Shown one piece after another: positions 25,228 through 33,901 of a DNA stretch of 64,000 nucleotides. Position 1 is the stretch's first letter, and each line of letters opens with the position of its first letter. This DNA comes from Pollutimonas subterranea. Lineage in GTDB: Bacteria > Pseudomonadota > Gammaproteobacteria > Burkholderiales > Burkholderiaceae_B. The DNA is taken from the NCBI RefSeq assembly GCF_002849655.1, contig NZ_PDNW01000016.1, positions 31,012-95,011 on the forward strand. The letters run 5' to 3'. A program made the translations under genes and the position numbers. A model generated the notes under the pieces. It made no database searches. It saw only the letters and a program-made list of their open reading frames with translations, and was not told the DNA's origin.

Positions 25228-27492
25228 TCAACGAGCCCGTGAAATTCTCACTTCCGCACCGCGGCGTTTCACTTCCAGCCCTTCGGCCGGCAAGATGCGC
25301 AATCCTTCCAGGCCCTTGATGTAGCTGGAGCCCTGCATTTGCATGACGCGTATCTTATTGCGCATGACAACGGGACTGTGCTCGGGCATGCCGAACATCC
25401 AGACTTCATCCAGGATGCGTGCCGAGTTGAAATCACCCGTATGCTGCGCGGCAGGCCCCAGGCACAGCATATGGCCTTCACGACCGAATACGGGCAAGGT
25501 GTCGAGCCCGGCCTCTACCGTCCAGGTGGTTCCGCCCTCGTAACGCCAGCCGGTGTTAAGGTCCCACCAGGCGTCGCCCTTGGGCAAATACACCTGGATC
25601 TGCGTTCCAGGCTTGACGGCAGGCGCCACGAGCAATGCCGGTCCGAGCAGGTACTGGGTATCCCATACCTGGGCCACCGGGTCCCCGGGGAACGCCAGGG
25701 CCATCGAGCGCTGCACAGGCAGGCCCGTACGTACCGAATCCTCGACGATGCCCAGCACGTAGGGAATAAGCCGATAGCGCCACTGCAGCCAATGCTGGAC
25801 CAGTTCACGCGTTGCAGCGTCGAATGCCGTGGGCAGGAGCGCCGGTATACCCTGGAATGTGAAGTTGCCGGAAAAGACGCTCATGGCCAGCCAGCGCAGG
25901 TAAAGCTCGGGCGTCATACCGGCGACCGGCTGCTGGGACGAACCCAGGTTATGAGTCTGCACCGGAACACCGCTGTCCGCCAGCGACAAGGCGGTGCGCA
26001 GGGTGTGCTCCAGCCCCGACCAGTCGTTGGCGACCTGGGGTCCGGTTTGCCAGGCGAAGCGCTGGACGGCGGGAAACAGGTCGGCGCTGCAGACGACGCC
26101 TTCCTGCGGAGTTTTATGGCCTGCCACGGCGGCAAACAAGGCCTGCCGGGCCAACAAGGGATATATGGTGCGCAGGATGGCACCCGACTCGCCTCCGCGT
26201 GCCGTGATCCCGTCGGGGATATCGATCTGCACATTGCAGACAGGAGACGCCGAACCTTCGTCCAGCGATTGCCGCTGGCGCTCGGACCAAAGTTTATAGA
26301 CGTCCTTGTTCGTCAAGTCCAGCAAGCCGAACTCTTGTCCGCCCGTAAAATCGTTGCCCGGAAAGATCTGCGCGTTGCCGTCTTCGTCGTTGATCAGCAG
26401 CCAGCCGCGGTCTTCCCATTCACTGAACAAATGCGTGTCGCGAAGGACGCCCGGGAATGAAGGCGCCGCAATCTGAATATTCAGCTCCTGTGCACGAGCG
26501 AAAAGGTCGCGCGCGTCCGGTACGCGGTCGGGCGCCCATTCGAACGCTGGCTTGTCCGGCTGAAATCCATATACCGCCGGCGGTGCAAGGCGCAATACAT
26601 CGAGGCCCCACTGGTTATCCCGGAATTCCTGCACAACGCGGAGCGTTTCATCGATGGGCTGGCCGGGGGCCTGGTCCAGCCATACACCCATGGGTCGCAG
26701 GCCGGGCTGTCCGGAACGGCCTGTGAGGGCCGTATACTGGTTAATGATTTCCGCAGGCTCGCCGGCAAATATGAAGAGGTCGAAAATGGGGTCGTGCACC
26801 TGCGCCGAGTAGAGGTCGGCATCGGCACGGCCCAGGTCATGCTCGACACGCTGCAGCGTATTCACATAAAGCCCCCACCCCTTGGGGCTCCATACCAGCG
26901 GCAGTGCCCTGGCGACCGGGTCGTCTGAAACCAGGAAGCCGCCACGGCGGTCCTGCTCTCCGGTGGACTCGCCCAGCCCATGCAAGGCATCGTCGCCATC
27001 CAGCTCGAAACCAAAGTTCCAGATCACAGAGTCGTCGGCGCGATCGCAAGACAGCACGGCGTCCTGCCGTGCACGCAAAATGCACTCATCACCGCGGTAC
27101 AAGGAGAGCTGGAAAGGCGAGCGCAAGACTTCCAGCACTATATCGCCCTGTTCAAGGCGCCAGCCCAGGCCGGCCGATTCGGCGATCGAACTGACCGCGA
27201 GCTCGCCCACAGGTTCCTGCCGGGCAAGCAGCATTTCGGCATGCGCACGAGTTCGCGCGCTGGGCTTCTCACTTTGAAGCGACTCCGCCGCCGCACAACG
27301 CAACCGGTAGACACCGGGCGCGTGGGCTTCAATGTGAAGCTGCAGCTCGCTGTCCTGGAAGGCGAAGTCGGCTCGCGTCGATTTCGCGGAAAGAAAGTTC
27401 AGAGTAGTAAGTTGCGTCACGTGAGCAAGGTCAGACTTGGGCGGCACAGCGCAATCCTTGGGGCATACGCCCAAAAAGCATTTAAAAGCCAC
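25228..27492 (-). CDS. Glycoside hydrolase family 31-like protein, degenerate active site
   Basis: A 754-residue protein with GH31 architecture: N-terminal beta domain with LHGLGE at 170-175, barrel from about 265 (GVWLDQ), and C-terminal beta domains (LLGPALLVAP, then PKGDAWWDL). The nucleophile position appears kept as D424 in VQIDIPDG, matching the FKTDFGE segment of YicI-type enzymes. The acid/base region is changed: WQTGPQVANDW (481-491) replaces the usual W-x-G-D, SHDIGG is THNLGS (513-518) and HFDxxW is RLAPPAV. It may have lost or changed hydrolase activity. No signal peptide is seen. The start is GTG at 27492 without a good ribosome site, so the N-terminus is uncertain. Confidence 0.8.
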   Translation of the reverse strand: MAFKCFLGVCPKDCAVPPKSDLAHVTQLTTLNFLSAKSTRADFAFQDSELQLHIEAHAPGVYRLRCAAAESLQSEKPSARTRAHAEMLLARQEPVGELAVSSIAESAGLGWRLEQGDIVLEVLRSPFQLSLYRGDECILRARQDAVLSCDRADDSVIWNFGFELDGDDALHGLGESTGEQDRRGGFLVSDDPVARALPLVWSPKGWGLYVNTLQRVEHDLGRADADLYSAQVHDPIFDLFIFAGEPAEIINQYTALTGRSGQPGLRPMGVWLDQAPGQPIDETLRVVQEFRDNQWGLDVLRLAPPAVYGFQPDKPAFEWAPDRVPDARDLFARAQELNIQIAAPSFPGVLRDTHLFSEWEDRGWLLINDEDGNAQIFPGNDFTGGQEFGLLDLTNKDVYKLWSERQRQSLDEGSASPVCNVQIDIPDGITARGGESGAILRTIYPLLARQALFAAVAGHKTPQEGVVCSADLFPAVQRFAWQTGPQVANDWSGLEHTLRTALSLADSGVPVQTHNLGSSQQPVAGMTPELYLRWLAMSVFSGNFTFQGIPALLPTAFDAATRELVQHWLQWRYRLIPYVLGIVEDSVRTGLPVQRSMALAFPGDPVAQVWDTQYLLGPALLVAPAVKPGTQIQVYLPKGDAWWDLNTGWRYEGGTTWTVEAGLDTLPVFGREGHMLCLGPAAQHTGDFNSARILDEVWMFGMPEHSPVVMRNKIRVMQMQGSSYIKGLEGLRILPAEGLEVKRRGAEVRISRAR

Positions 27493-27564
27493 TATTTTGA
27501 CGGATTTACGCTATAAAATAAAATGGCGTGGCTTTACGCGCCTTTCAAAACCGTAAAAAACAGA

Positions 27565-29433
27565 TCATCTTGGGGAAATGCTACGTAGCAACTCCCGTTC
27601 CAGCGGCAAAGGTTCCTGGTTCAGCGTAGCGCCTATTATGTCACCGGCCAGCGACGCCCAGCTCAGTCCCCTGGACCCATAGGCACAAGCAAGCCACAAT
27701 CCCGGCGCTTCGTCAATATGGCCGATTACCGGCAAACGGTCGGCCACTGCCGCCCGCCACCCGGCCCAGCCATCGCCGGACTGCGATGAACGAGCAAGTC
27801 GGGAAGGTATCACATTTAACAAGCCAGCCACTTTTTTATTGATCTCAGCGTGCCCTTCAGGGGTGACTTCGCAGGTTTCGGCGTCGAGCAAATACGTACT
27901 GCCGCCGACAAAACTCGCATGCTGCGCAGGCAAACAGTACCCATCACCGGCCAGGACCACCCGTGGCGATTCGACATGGGTTTCGGAATAAACACTAACC
28001 TGCCCCGCTAGCCGGTACATCGCTTCAAATTTTGGGCGCGGTGCAATCCCCGGCACAACGGACAGCAGATCAACCGCCCGGGCGGCGTTTGCCACTACCA
28101 CCTGGCCCGCGGACGCCAATGCGTTTCCCCGGGAATCCATGGCCACCCATCCGATGGCATTATCGCGTCTCAATGAGCTTGCTTCGCCCACCATACAGCG
28201 TATACGGGAATGAGACAACAGAGCTTCAATCAAGGCCTGCGGCTGGGCACGCTGGCCGTCGGCAAACCACAGCCCTCCACTATCCACCCGCGTCCCTGCG
28301 CGTTCAGAGGCCTCGGCGCCATCCATCCACCGGACCCAATCGCCTGGAAAGCGCAAGCGCTCCAGCGACTCCCGCCGTATCGCGGCGTTCGCACTGTCCG
28401 GCACCAGCTCGATGGTACCGCAACGCAGTGGCCGAGCTTCGCCGCCCAGGCCCTGCCATCGGTGCAAGGCACGGGCCACGCCGGCACGGCTCAATCGGGC
28501 CCGGATGTCATCGTCGCGGCTGATGACCGGCGTTATGGCGGCGGCAATATGCCCTTGGTGGCTGGCGCCCAGGCCTTGCGCGAAAACCGGATCCATGACG
28601 GTTACATCGTGACCGCGAGTGGCCAGGGCATAAGCCACGCCGGCCCCTGCCAGGCCTCCTCCTATGACCAGCACGTCGTCCTGTGGCGGACACGGACTGC
28701 ACTGCCGCCCCATGCCGGGACGAAGCGTCGCAACAGTGATCTCCCGCTTCCCGCCATGTCCCGGCACTTTCGACACCAGGAAGCCGGCGTCTCGGAGCCC
28801 TCGCCGTACCTCACCGGTGCAGCACCAGGTGGCAACGGTGGCGCCGGCATTGGCCATGCGCACCAGTTGCCCGAACAAGGCCCGCGTCCACATATCGGGG
28901 TTGACCTTGGGAGCAAAGCCATCCAGGAAAAAGGCATCGACACAGGCGCTGGCCTGGCGTGCAAGCCGGGCAACCGTCCCAAAGGCCAGGGTAAGCGTCA
29001 GCTTGCCGCCCTCAAATTCCAGCTGGTGCAGTCCGGGCAACAACGGCGGCCATGCGTCGATGAGCTGTGACGCCAATGCGCGTTCAGGCTCCGGCACGGA
29101 GTTCATCAGTACAGACCGGAGATCTTCGCGCGTGAAGGGATGCGCTTCGAAAGCGATGACGTGCAGCCGTTTGCTGCGGCACGGATCGCCGCGCCAGGCC
29201 TGCCACAGGGCGAGAAAGTTATTGCCCAGCCCGAATCCCGTCTCGCAGACGGTGAACGTTTCTTTAGCCCGCCATCTTTCGGGAAGGCGATTGCCGTGAA
29301 GAAAGACCCTTGCAGCCTGTTCGAGAGCTCCCCATTGAGGATGATAGACATCGCCAAACACCGCACTGAGGGGTACACCCTGTTCGTTGAATGCAATTCT
29401 TGCCGGAATCAGCGCTTCGTAGTTATCGGACAT
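27565..29433 (-). CDS. mnmC: Bifunctional tRNA mnm5s2U34 enzyme MnmC
   Basis: MnmC finishes the mnm5s2U modification at tRNA wobble U34. The 622-residue product has both parts: the N-terminal methyltransferase (about 1-240; CETGFGLGNNFLALWQAW for S-adenosylmethionine, DAFFLDGFAPKVNPDMW) and the C-terminal FAD-dependent oxidase (about 250-622; dinucleotide motif VLVIGGGLAGAGVAYALATR, and YGSRGLSWASLAGDI near the end). Order and length match E. coli MnmC. It is divergent from the inositol monophosphatase gene, with 95 bases between, and lies 72 bases before the GH31-like gene. Confidence 0.95.
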   Translation of the reverse strand: MSDNYEALIPARIAFNEQGVPLSAVFGDVYHPQWGALEQAARVFLHGNRLPERWRAKETFTVCETGFGLGNNFLALWQAWRGDPCRSKRLHVIAFEAHPFTREDLRSVLMNSVPEPERALASQLIDAWPPLLPGLHQLEFEGGKLTLTLAFGTVARLARQASACVDAFFLDGFAPKVNPDMWTRALFGQLVRMANAGATVATWCCTGEVRRGLRDAGFLVSKVPGHGGKREITVATLRPGMGRQCSPCPPQDDVLVIGGGLAGAGVAYALATRGHDVTVMDPVFAQGLGASHQGHIAAAITPVISRDDDIRARLSRAGVARALHRWQGLGGEARPLRCGTIELVPDSANAAIRRESLERLRFPGDWVRWMDGAEASERAGTRVDSGGLWFADGQRAQPQALIEALLSHSRIRCMVGEASSLRRDNAIGWVAMDSRGNALASAGQVVVANAARAVDLLSVVPGIAPRPKFEAMYRLAGQVSVYSETHVESPRVVLAGDGYCLPAQHASFVGGSTYLLDAETCEVTPEGHAEINKKVAGLLNVIPSRLARSSQSGDGWAGWRAAVADRLPVIGHIDEAPGLWLACAYGSRGLSWASLAGDIIGATLNQEPLPLERELLRSISPR

Positions 29434-29528
29434 ACATGGACTGGCGCAACCTCAAAAATAAATCATCGTCACGTACAATGATGCCTGCTGGAGCATCACG
29501 ACACACTTTTGTTGACCTGGACGCATGT

Positions 29529-30377
29529 ATGCAATCTCTCCGACTTCCGCTTAGCGACTGCCTGGACGCCGCCGTCACGGCCGCACACGCCGGCGCTGCC
29601 ATTTTACAATCGTACGCCCACAACAGGGCCGAATTGGTTATCGACAAGAAGATGCGTAACGACCTGGTATCCCAGGCCGACCGCGAAGCCGAAGAGGCCG
29701 TCATTGAGATCCTGCGCGAACGCACGCCTCAATTGGGCATCGTTGCCGAGGAAAGCGGAGGACAAACCTCTGGAATAGCCACCTGGTATATAGATCCACT
29801 CGACGGCACGACCAATTTCCTGCATGGCATCCCCCAGTACGCCGTATCGATCGCGCTGATTGCGCACGCCGGAGCCGTTATCACCGGCGATACGCCGCTT
29901 GAGCACGATACACCGGTCATTGGCGTCATTTACGATCCCAACCGCGAAGAACTCTTCACCGCCATGTACGAAGTGGGCGCATGGCTCAACGAGCGGCGCA
30001 TCAACTGCTCGCAAACCGAAACGCTAAGCGAGTCGGTGGTTGCTACGGGCTTCCCGTTCAGGGATTTCTCGTTCGCCGAGCAATACATGCCCACCCTCGA
30101 CTATGCCATCAACAATACCCGGGGCGTACGCAGGCTGGGTGCGGCGGCACTGGACCTCGCCTGGGTGGCCTGCGGACGATACGACGGCTATTGGGAAATG
30201 GGGCTTGCTCCGTGGGATGTTGCCGCGGGCGCGGTCATTGTCCGGGAAGCCGGCGGCATCTGCGAAGATATCCATCATCGCGACCCGTGGCCCATCAAGG
30301 GTTATGTCTATGCCGGCAACGTGCATACCGCCCCTGCGCTCGACGCCATGATCCAGCCCCACCTTATTCAAAAATAA
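29529..30377 (+). CDS. suhB: Inositol monophosphatase family protein (SuhB-like)
   Basis: A 282-residue Mg-dependent phosphatase. The family metal sites are present: AEESGG (E of the first site), IDPLDGTTNFLHGIP and, near the C-terminus, WEMGLAPWDVAAGAVIVREA. Known SuhB hydrolyses inositol-1-phosphate and also takes part in ribosomal RNA antitermination; which applies here is not visible. I chose ATG 29529 since the phosphatase fold starts soon after (LSDCLDAAVTAAHAGA). Upstream in-frame ATGs at 29478-29483 are possible. Convergent with fadD; a CCTGCCGCC/GGCGGCGGG hairpin spans the gap. Confidence 0.9.
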   Translation: MQSLRLPLSDCLDAAVTAAHAGAAILQSYAHNRAELVIDKKMRNDLVSQADREAEEAVIEILRERTPQLGIVAEESGGQTSGIATWYIDPLDGTTNFLHGIPQYAVSIALIAHAGAVITGDTPLEHDTPVIGVIYDPNREELFTAMYEVGAWLNERRINCSQTETLSESVVATGFPFRDFSFAEQYMPTLDYAINNTRGVRRLGAAALDLAWVACGRYDGYWEMGLAPWDVAAGAVIVREAGGICEDIHHRDPWPIKGYVYAGNVHTAPALDAMIQPHLIQK

Positions 30378-30390
30378 AACCCCTGCAGCG

Positions 30391-30412
30391 CCTGCCGCCG
30401 ATCAGGCGGCGG
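30391..30412. repeat. Hairpin between suhB and fadD stops
   Basis: CCTGCCGCC (30391-30399) and GGCGGCGGG (30404-30412) can pair over nine positions with one G-T pair and a four-base loop. It spans the fadD stop codon and lies 13 bases after suhB. No T-tract follows on either strand, so efficient termination is doubtful. Confidence 0.45.
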
Positions 30413-32093
30413 GTGCCTGGCCCGCCAGAGCTTCATCGCGCAAGCTGCGTCGCAGAATCTTGCCGACATTGCTTTTGGGCAGCTCGCTACGGTATTCGAA
30501 TAAGCGCGGGCGCTTGTAGCCGGTCAGCCGGTCCCTGCACCATGCCTTCAGTGCCTGGTCATCGAGGTCCGGATCTTTCCTGACGACGAAAAGCTTCACC
30601 ACCTCGCCAGCATGACCGTCCGGCACCCCTATTGCCGCGCATTCCAGCACGCCCGGATGCCCCGACACCACCTCTTCCACCTCCGCGGGATAGACATTGA
30701 AGCCGGAGACGAGAATCATGTCTTTTTTTCGATCGATGATGCGCAGACGCCCTTCAGGGCTCATGGTGGCGATATCACCCGTCTTGAAAAAACCGAGGCT
30801 GGAGAACGCCTCCTTCGTCTCGTCAGGTCGCTGCCAGTATCCCGGCGTCACTTGCGGCCCCCGCACGGCAAGCTCGCCTGGCTCGCCTCTTGGAACCTCA
30901 CGGTCCTGGCGGTCCAGCAGCATGACTTCCGTGGAAGGCACGGGAAACCCGATGTCGCCCGAGTACTCAGTGGCATCGGTGGGATTGGCCGAGACCACGG
31001 GAGAGGTTTCAGACAAGCCATAGCCTTCGATCAACGGAACCCCTGTGAGGGCTTGCCACTTATCAGCGACCGGCCTGAGCACGGCCGAGCCGCCCCCCAG
31101 GCACAGGCGCAAGCCTGAAAAATCGAGTGCCGCGTAACCTTTACTGTTTACCAGGCTATTGAACAATGTATTGACGCCCGGAAATACATGGACGGGATCG
31201 CGACGCCATGCCCGCAGAATGCTGGACAGGTCGCGCGGATTGGCGATGAGCACGCCGCACATTCCGGCATGGACCGCGAAAAGCCCACATATCGTCAACG
31301 CGAATATGTGATACAGCGGCAAGGCGCTGAGAATCGTCAATGGCTGGCTTGCCAGTTCCCCCAACGCCGGCTGTGCCACCGCGTCGACCTGCAGGACATT
31401 GGCAACCAAGTTCCGGTGCGTGAGCATTGCCCCTTTAGGCACGCCGGTCGTACCGCCGGTGTACTGCAACAGCGCGATGTCGTCCAGGGTAAGTTCAGGC
31501 CGATCAAGGCGAAGGCGGCCGCCCTGCCGTAGCGCCGTGCTGAAGCGCACGGCCTCGGGCAGCGTGCCGGATGGTATGGCTTTTTTAATATGACGCAGCG
31601 TAAAATTGATGGCTCGGCCTTTCCAGCCCAGCATATCGCCCGCCATGACCTTGACCACACATGGCGGCCTAACGTCCGTCGGCACCGCGTCCAACGCCGC
31701 TGCGAAATTCTCGAGGATGAAAATGGCCTGTGCACCGCTGTCGCGCAGCTGATACTCCAGCTCCCTCCCGGTATACAGCGGATTTATATTCACGACCACC
31801 ATGCCGGCACGAAGCGCACCGAGCAACGCCACCATGTATGGCATTACATTAGGCATCATCAGTGCGACACGACTGCCCTGCGGCAACCCTTGCTGCTGGA
31901 GCCAGGCCGCAATGGCGTCAGCACGGCGGTCAAGTTCCCGGTAGCTGATACCGCAGCCCATCAGGGTGAGAGCCCGGCGTGAACCATGCTTGCGGCACGC
32001 CTTGTCGAGCATGTCGACCAAGGAGGTGTAGGCATTCACATTGATTTCTGCAATCGGGGCTTTGGTAAGTTGCCGCTTGCGAGCCGTGTCCAT
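30402..32093 (-). CDS. fadD: Long-chain fatty-acid--CoA ligase
   Basis: A 563-residue AMP-forming acyl-CoA synthetase that activates fatty acids for beta-oxidation or lipid synthesis. The ATP/AMP motif is LLQYTGGTTGVPKGAMLTHR (about 207-226), the second motif is GYGLSETSPVV and the hinge and C-terminal part read FKTGDIATMSPEGRLRIIDR and, at the end, KSNVGKILRRSLRDEAL with the catalytic Lys. No signal peptide. The start ATG 32093 lacks a strong ribosome site. It is divergent from the M20 amidohydrolase gene, with 96 bases between. Confidence 0.92.
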   Translation of the reverse strand: MDTARKRQLTKAPIAEINVNAYTSLVDMLDKACRKHGSRRALTLMGCGISYRELDRRADAIAAWLQQQGLPQGSRVALMMPNVMPYMVALLGALRAGMVVVNINPLYTGRELEYQLRDSGAQAIFILENFAAALDAVPTDVRPPCVVKVMAGDMLGWKGRAINFTLRHIKKAIPSGTLPEAVRFSTALRQGGRLRLDRPELTLDDIALLQYTGGTTGVPKGAMLTHRNLVANVLQVDAVAQPALGELASQPLTILSALPLYHIFALTICGLFAVHAGMCGVLIANPRDLSSILRAWRRDPVHVFPGVNTLFNSLVNSKGYAALDFSGLRLCLGGGSAVLRPVADKWQALTGVPLIEGYGLSETSPVVSANPTDATEYSGDIGFPVPSTEVMLLDRQDREVPRGEPGELAVRGPQVTPGYWQRPDETKEAFSSLGFFKTGDIATMSPEGRLRIIDRKKDMILVSGFNVYPAEVEEVVSGHPGVLECAAIGVPDGHAGEVVKLFVVRKDPDLDDQALKAWCRDRLTGYKRPRLFEYRSELPKSNVGKILRRSLRDEALAGQAPAA

Positions 32094-32189
32094 ATGCGTG
32101 ATAGGCTATACGCCCTTTTTTGTTTCGAGAATTTGATGATACGCTGTCACAGGCGCAAAGTTCGTCGACGCACTCAACAGGACCGAATC

Positions 32190-33392
32190 ATGAAATTATC
32201 TGAACCTATTGTCGGATGGAAATCCGAGATTACCGCAATTCGCCGCGATATCCATGCCCATCCGGAACTGGCCTACGAAGAAGTCAGGACGGCGGACGTG
32301 GTAGCCGGCAAACTCGAATCCTGGGGAATACCGGTACATCGCGGACTTGGAATCACCGGCGTGGTCGGTACCATACACGGTAAAAGCCAGAATGGCCGGG
32401 CGCTGGGCCTGCGCGCCGATATGGACGCGCTACCCATGCAAGAGCTCAATACCTTCGAGCATGCCAGCAAGAACGCGGGCAAAATGCACGCCTGCGGGCA
32501 CGACGGGCACACCGCCATGTTGCTGGCAGCAGCGCGCTATCTTGCGGAAAACCGCAATTTCGATGGCACCGTATATGTCATATTCCAGCCCGCCGAGGAA
32601 GGATTCAGCGGCGCCAAGGCCATGATAGACGACGGTTTGTTTGATCTATTCCCCATGGATGCCGTGTTCGGCATGCACAACTGGCCCGGCATGGACGTAG
32701 GCACCTTCGGCGTCATAGCCGGCCCCATCATGGCCTCGAGCAATACGTTTTCCATACGCCTGGAAGGCAAGGGTGCGCATGGCGCCATGCCCCATCTGGG
32801 CGTCGATCCGGTCATGGCCGCGGTACAACTGGCCCAAAGTTTCCAGACCATCATCAGCCGGGACCGCAACCCCCTGGATCCCGCCGTGCTGAGCGTTACA
32901 CAAATCCATTCGGGCTCCGCCGATAACGTCATTCCCAACGACGCGATATTGCGCGGTACGGTGCGTACTTTCTCCGAGCAAACGCTCGACCTTATCGAAA
33001 AGCGCATGGCCGAAATCACCGAGCACACCAGCCGGGCATTGAACTGCACCGCTGAATTCAATTTTGTCCGAAAATACCCGCCTACGGTGAATCATGAACG
33101 CGAAGCCGCTTTGTGTGCGCAAGTAATGACGGAGATCGTCGGGGCCGACAAGGTCGACCAGGCCGTGCAGCCGTCCATGGGCGCCGAAGACTTCGCCTTC
33201 ATGCTGAAGGAAAAGCCTGGCTGCTATGTATGGATAGGCAACGGCCAGGGCGATCATCGCAGCATGGGGCACGGAATGGGCCCTTGCATGCTGCATAATG
33301 GCAGCTACGATTTCAACGACGATCTGATCCCGCTGGGTGCCACATACTGGGCAGAGCTCGCAATGCAATGGCTGGCGATGCCCGCACGCTGA
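32190..33392 (+). CDS. M20-family amidohydrolase (hippurate hydrolase-like)
   Basis: A 400-residue metal-dependent peptidase or N-acyl-amino-acid amidohydrolase. HAHPELAYEEVRT at 23-35 opens the domain, LRADMDALPMQE and MHACGHDGHTAMLL give the Cys and His metal ligands, FQPAEEGFSGAKAM gives the catalytic Glu pair and MGAEDFAFMLKEKPGCY is the C-terminal ligand region. I chose ATG 32190 (MKLSEPIVGW) with AGGA nearby; the in-frame run to 31986 crosses the fadD start. A second paralogue of the same type is at 61667-62866. The natural substrate is not known. Confidence 0.9.
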   Translation: MKLSEPIVGWKSEITAIRRDIHAHPELAYEEVRTADVVAGKLESWGIPVHRGLGITGVVGTIHGKSQNGRALGLRADMDALPMQELNTFEHASKNAGKMHACGHDGHTAMLLAAARYLAENRNFDGTVYVIFQPAEEGFSGAKAMIDDGLFDLFPMDAVFGMHNWPGMDVGTFGVIAGPIMASSNTFSIRLEGKGAHGAMPHLGVDPVMAAVQLAQSFQTIISRDRNPLDPAVLSVTQIHSGSADNVIPNDAILRGTVRTFSEQTLDLIEKRMAEITEHTSRALNCTAEFNFVRKYPPTVNHEREAALCAQVMTEIVGADKVDQAVQPSMGAEDFAFMLKEKPGCYVWIGNGQGDHRSMGHGMGPCMLHNGSYDFNDDLIPLGATYWAELAMQWLAMPAR

Positions 33393-33458
33393 TCCAGCGG
33401 CACTGACCGATCATCAACAACGCTTAACGGCCTGCTCAATCAAATGCGCAGGCCGCTC

Positions 33459-33887
33459 ATGAATCTGGAGTCCGCAGCCTTGAGTACCGATAACCATCGT
33501 ACCGTTTTACCCCCTCCAGAAACGCACGCGGTATTGCGCGTCATGCCGCAGCCTTCCGATGCAAATATTCACGGCGACGTGTTCGGGGGCTGGATCATGT
33601 CGCAAGTGGATATCGCCGGGTCGATACCGGCCACCCGCCGTGCCGCCGGCCGGGTAGCCACTATCGCCGTCAATGCATTCCTTTTCAAGCAGCCGGTATT
33701 TGTGGGCGACCTGCTCAGCTTTTATGCCGAGATCACGAAGGTCGGCACCACGTCCGTTACGGTATCCGTCGAAGTCTACGCCGAGCGTCAACGACTGGAG
33801 CTCGAAGTGGTAAAGGTGACAGAAGCCACGCTTACTTACGTTGCCACCGATGACCAGCGCAAGCGGCGTACTCTTCCACCTGTCTAA
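33459..33887 (+). CDS. Acyl-CoA thioesterase, YciA-like hotdog fold
   Basis: About 142 residues with the hotdog helix and active-site motif NIHGDVFGGWIMSQVDIAG (residues 33-51 from ATG 33459) and VNAFLFKQPVFVGDLLSFYA. YciA enzymes hydrolyse a range of acyl-CoAs. The start is uncertain: ATG 33444, ATG 33459 or a TTG near 33481 preceded by GGAG. It follows the M20 gene by 66 bases and precedes mgtE by 14 bases, so the three could share a transcript, although no functional link between them is obvious. Confidence 0.88.
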   Translation: MNLESAALSTDNHRTVLPPPETHAVLRVMPQPSDANIHGDVFGGWIMSQVDIAGSIPATRRAAGRVATIAVNAFLFKQPVFVGDLLSFYAEITKVGTTSVTVSVEVYAERQRLELEVVKVTEATLTYVATDDQRKRRTLPPV

Positions 33888-33901
33888 AGCAAGGCTCGCC
33901 T

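Noticed and set aside
25339..26460. 373-codon open frame on the plus strand inside the GH31-like gene
   Set aside because: It is antisense to a clear protein, rich in Arg/Gly/His and shows no family motif. High-GC genes commonly leave such open antisense frames.
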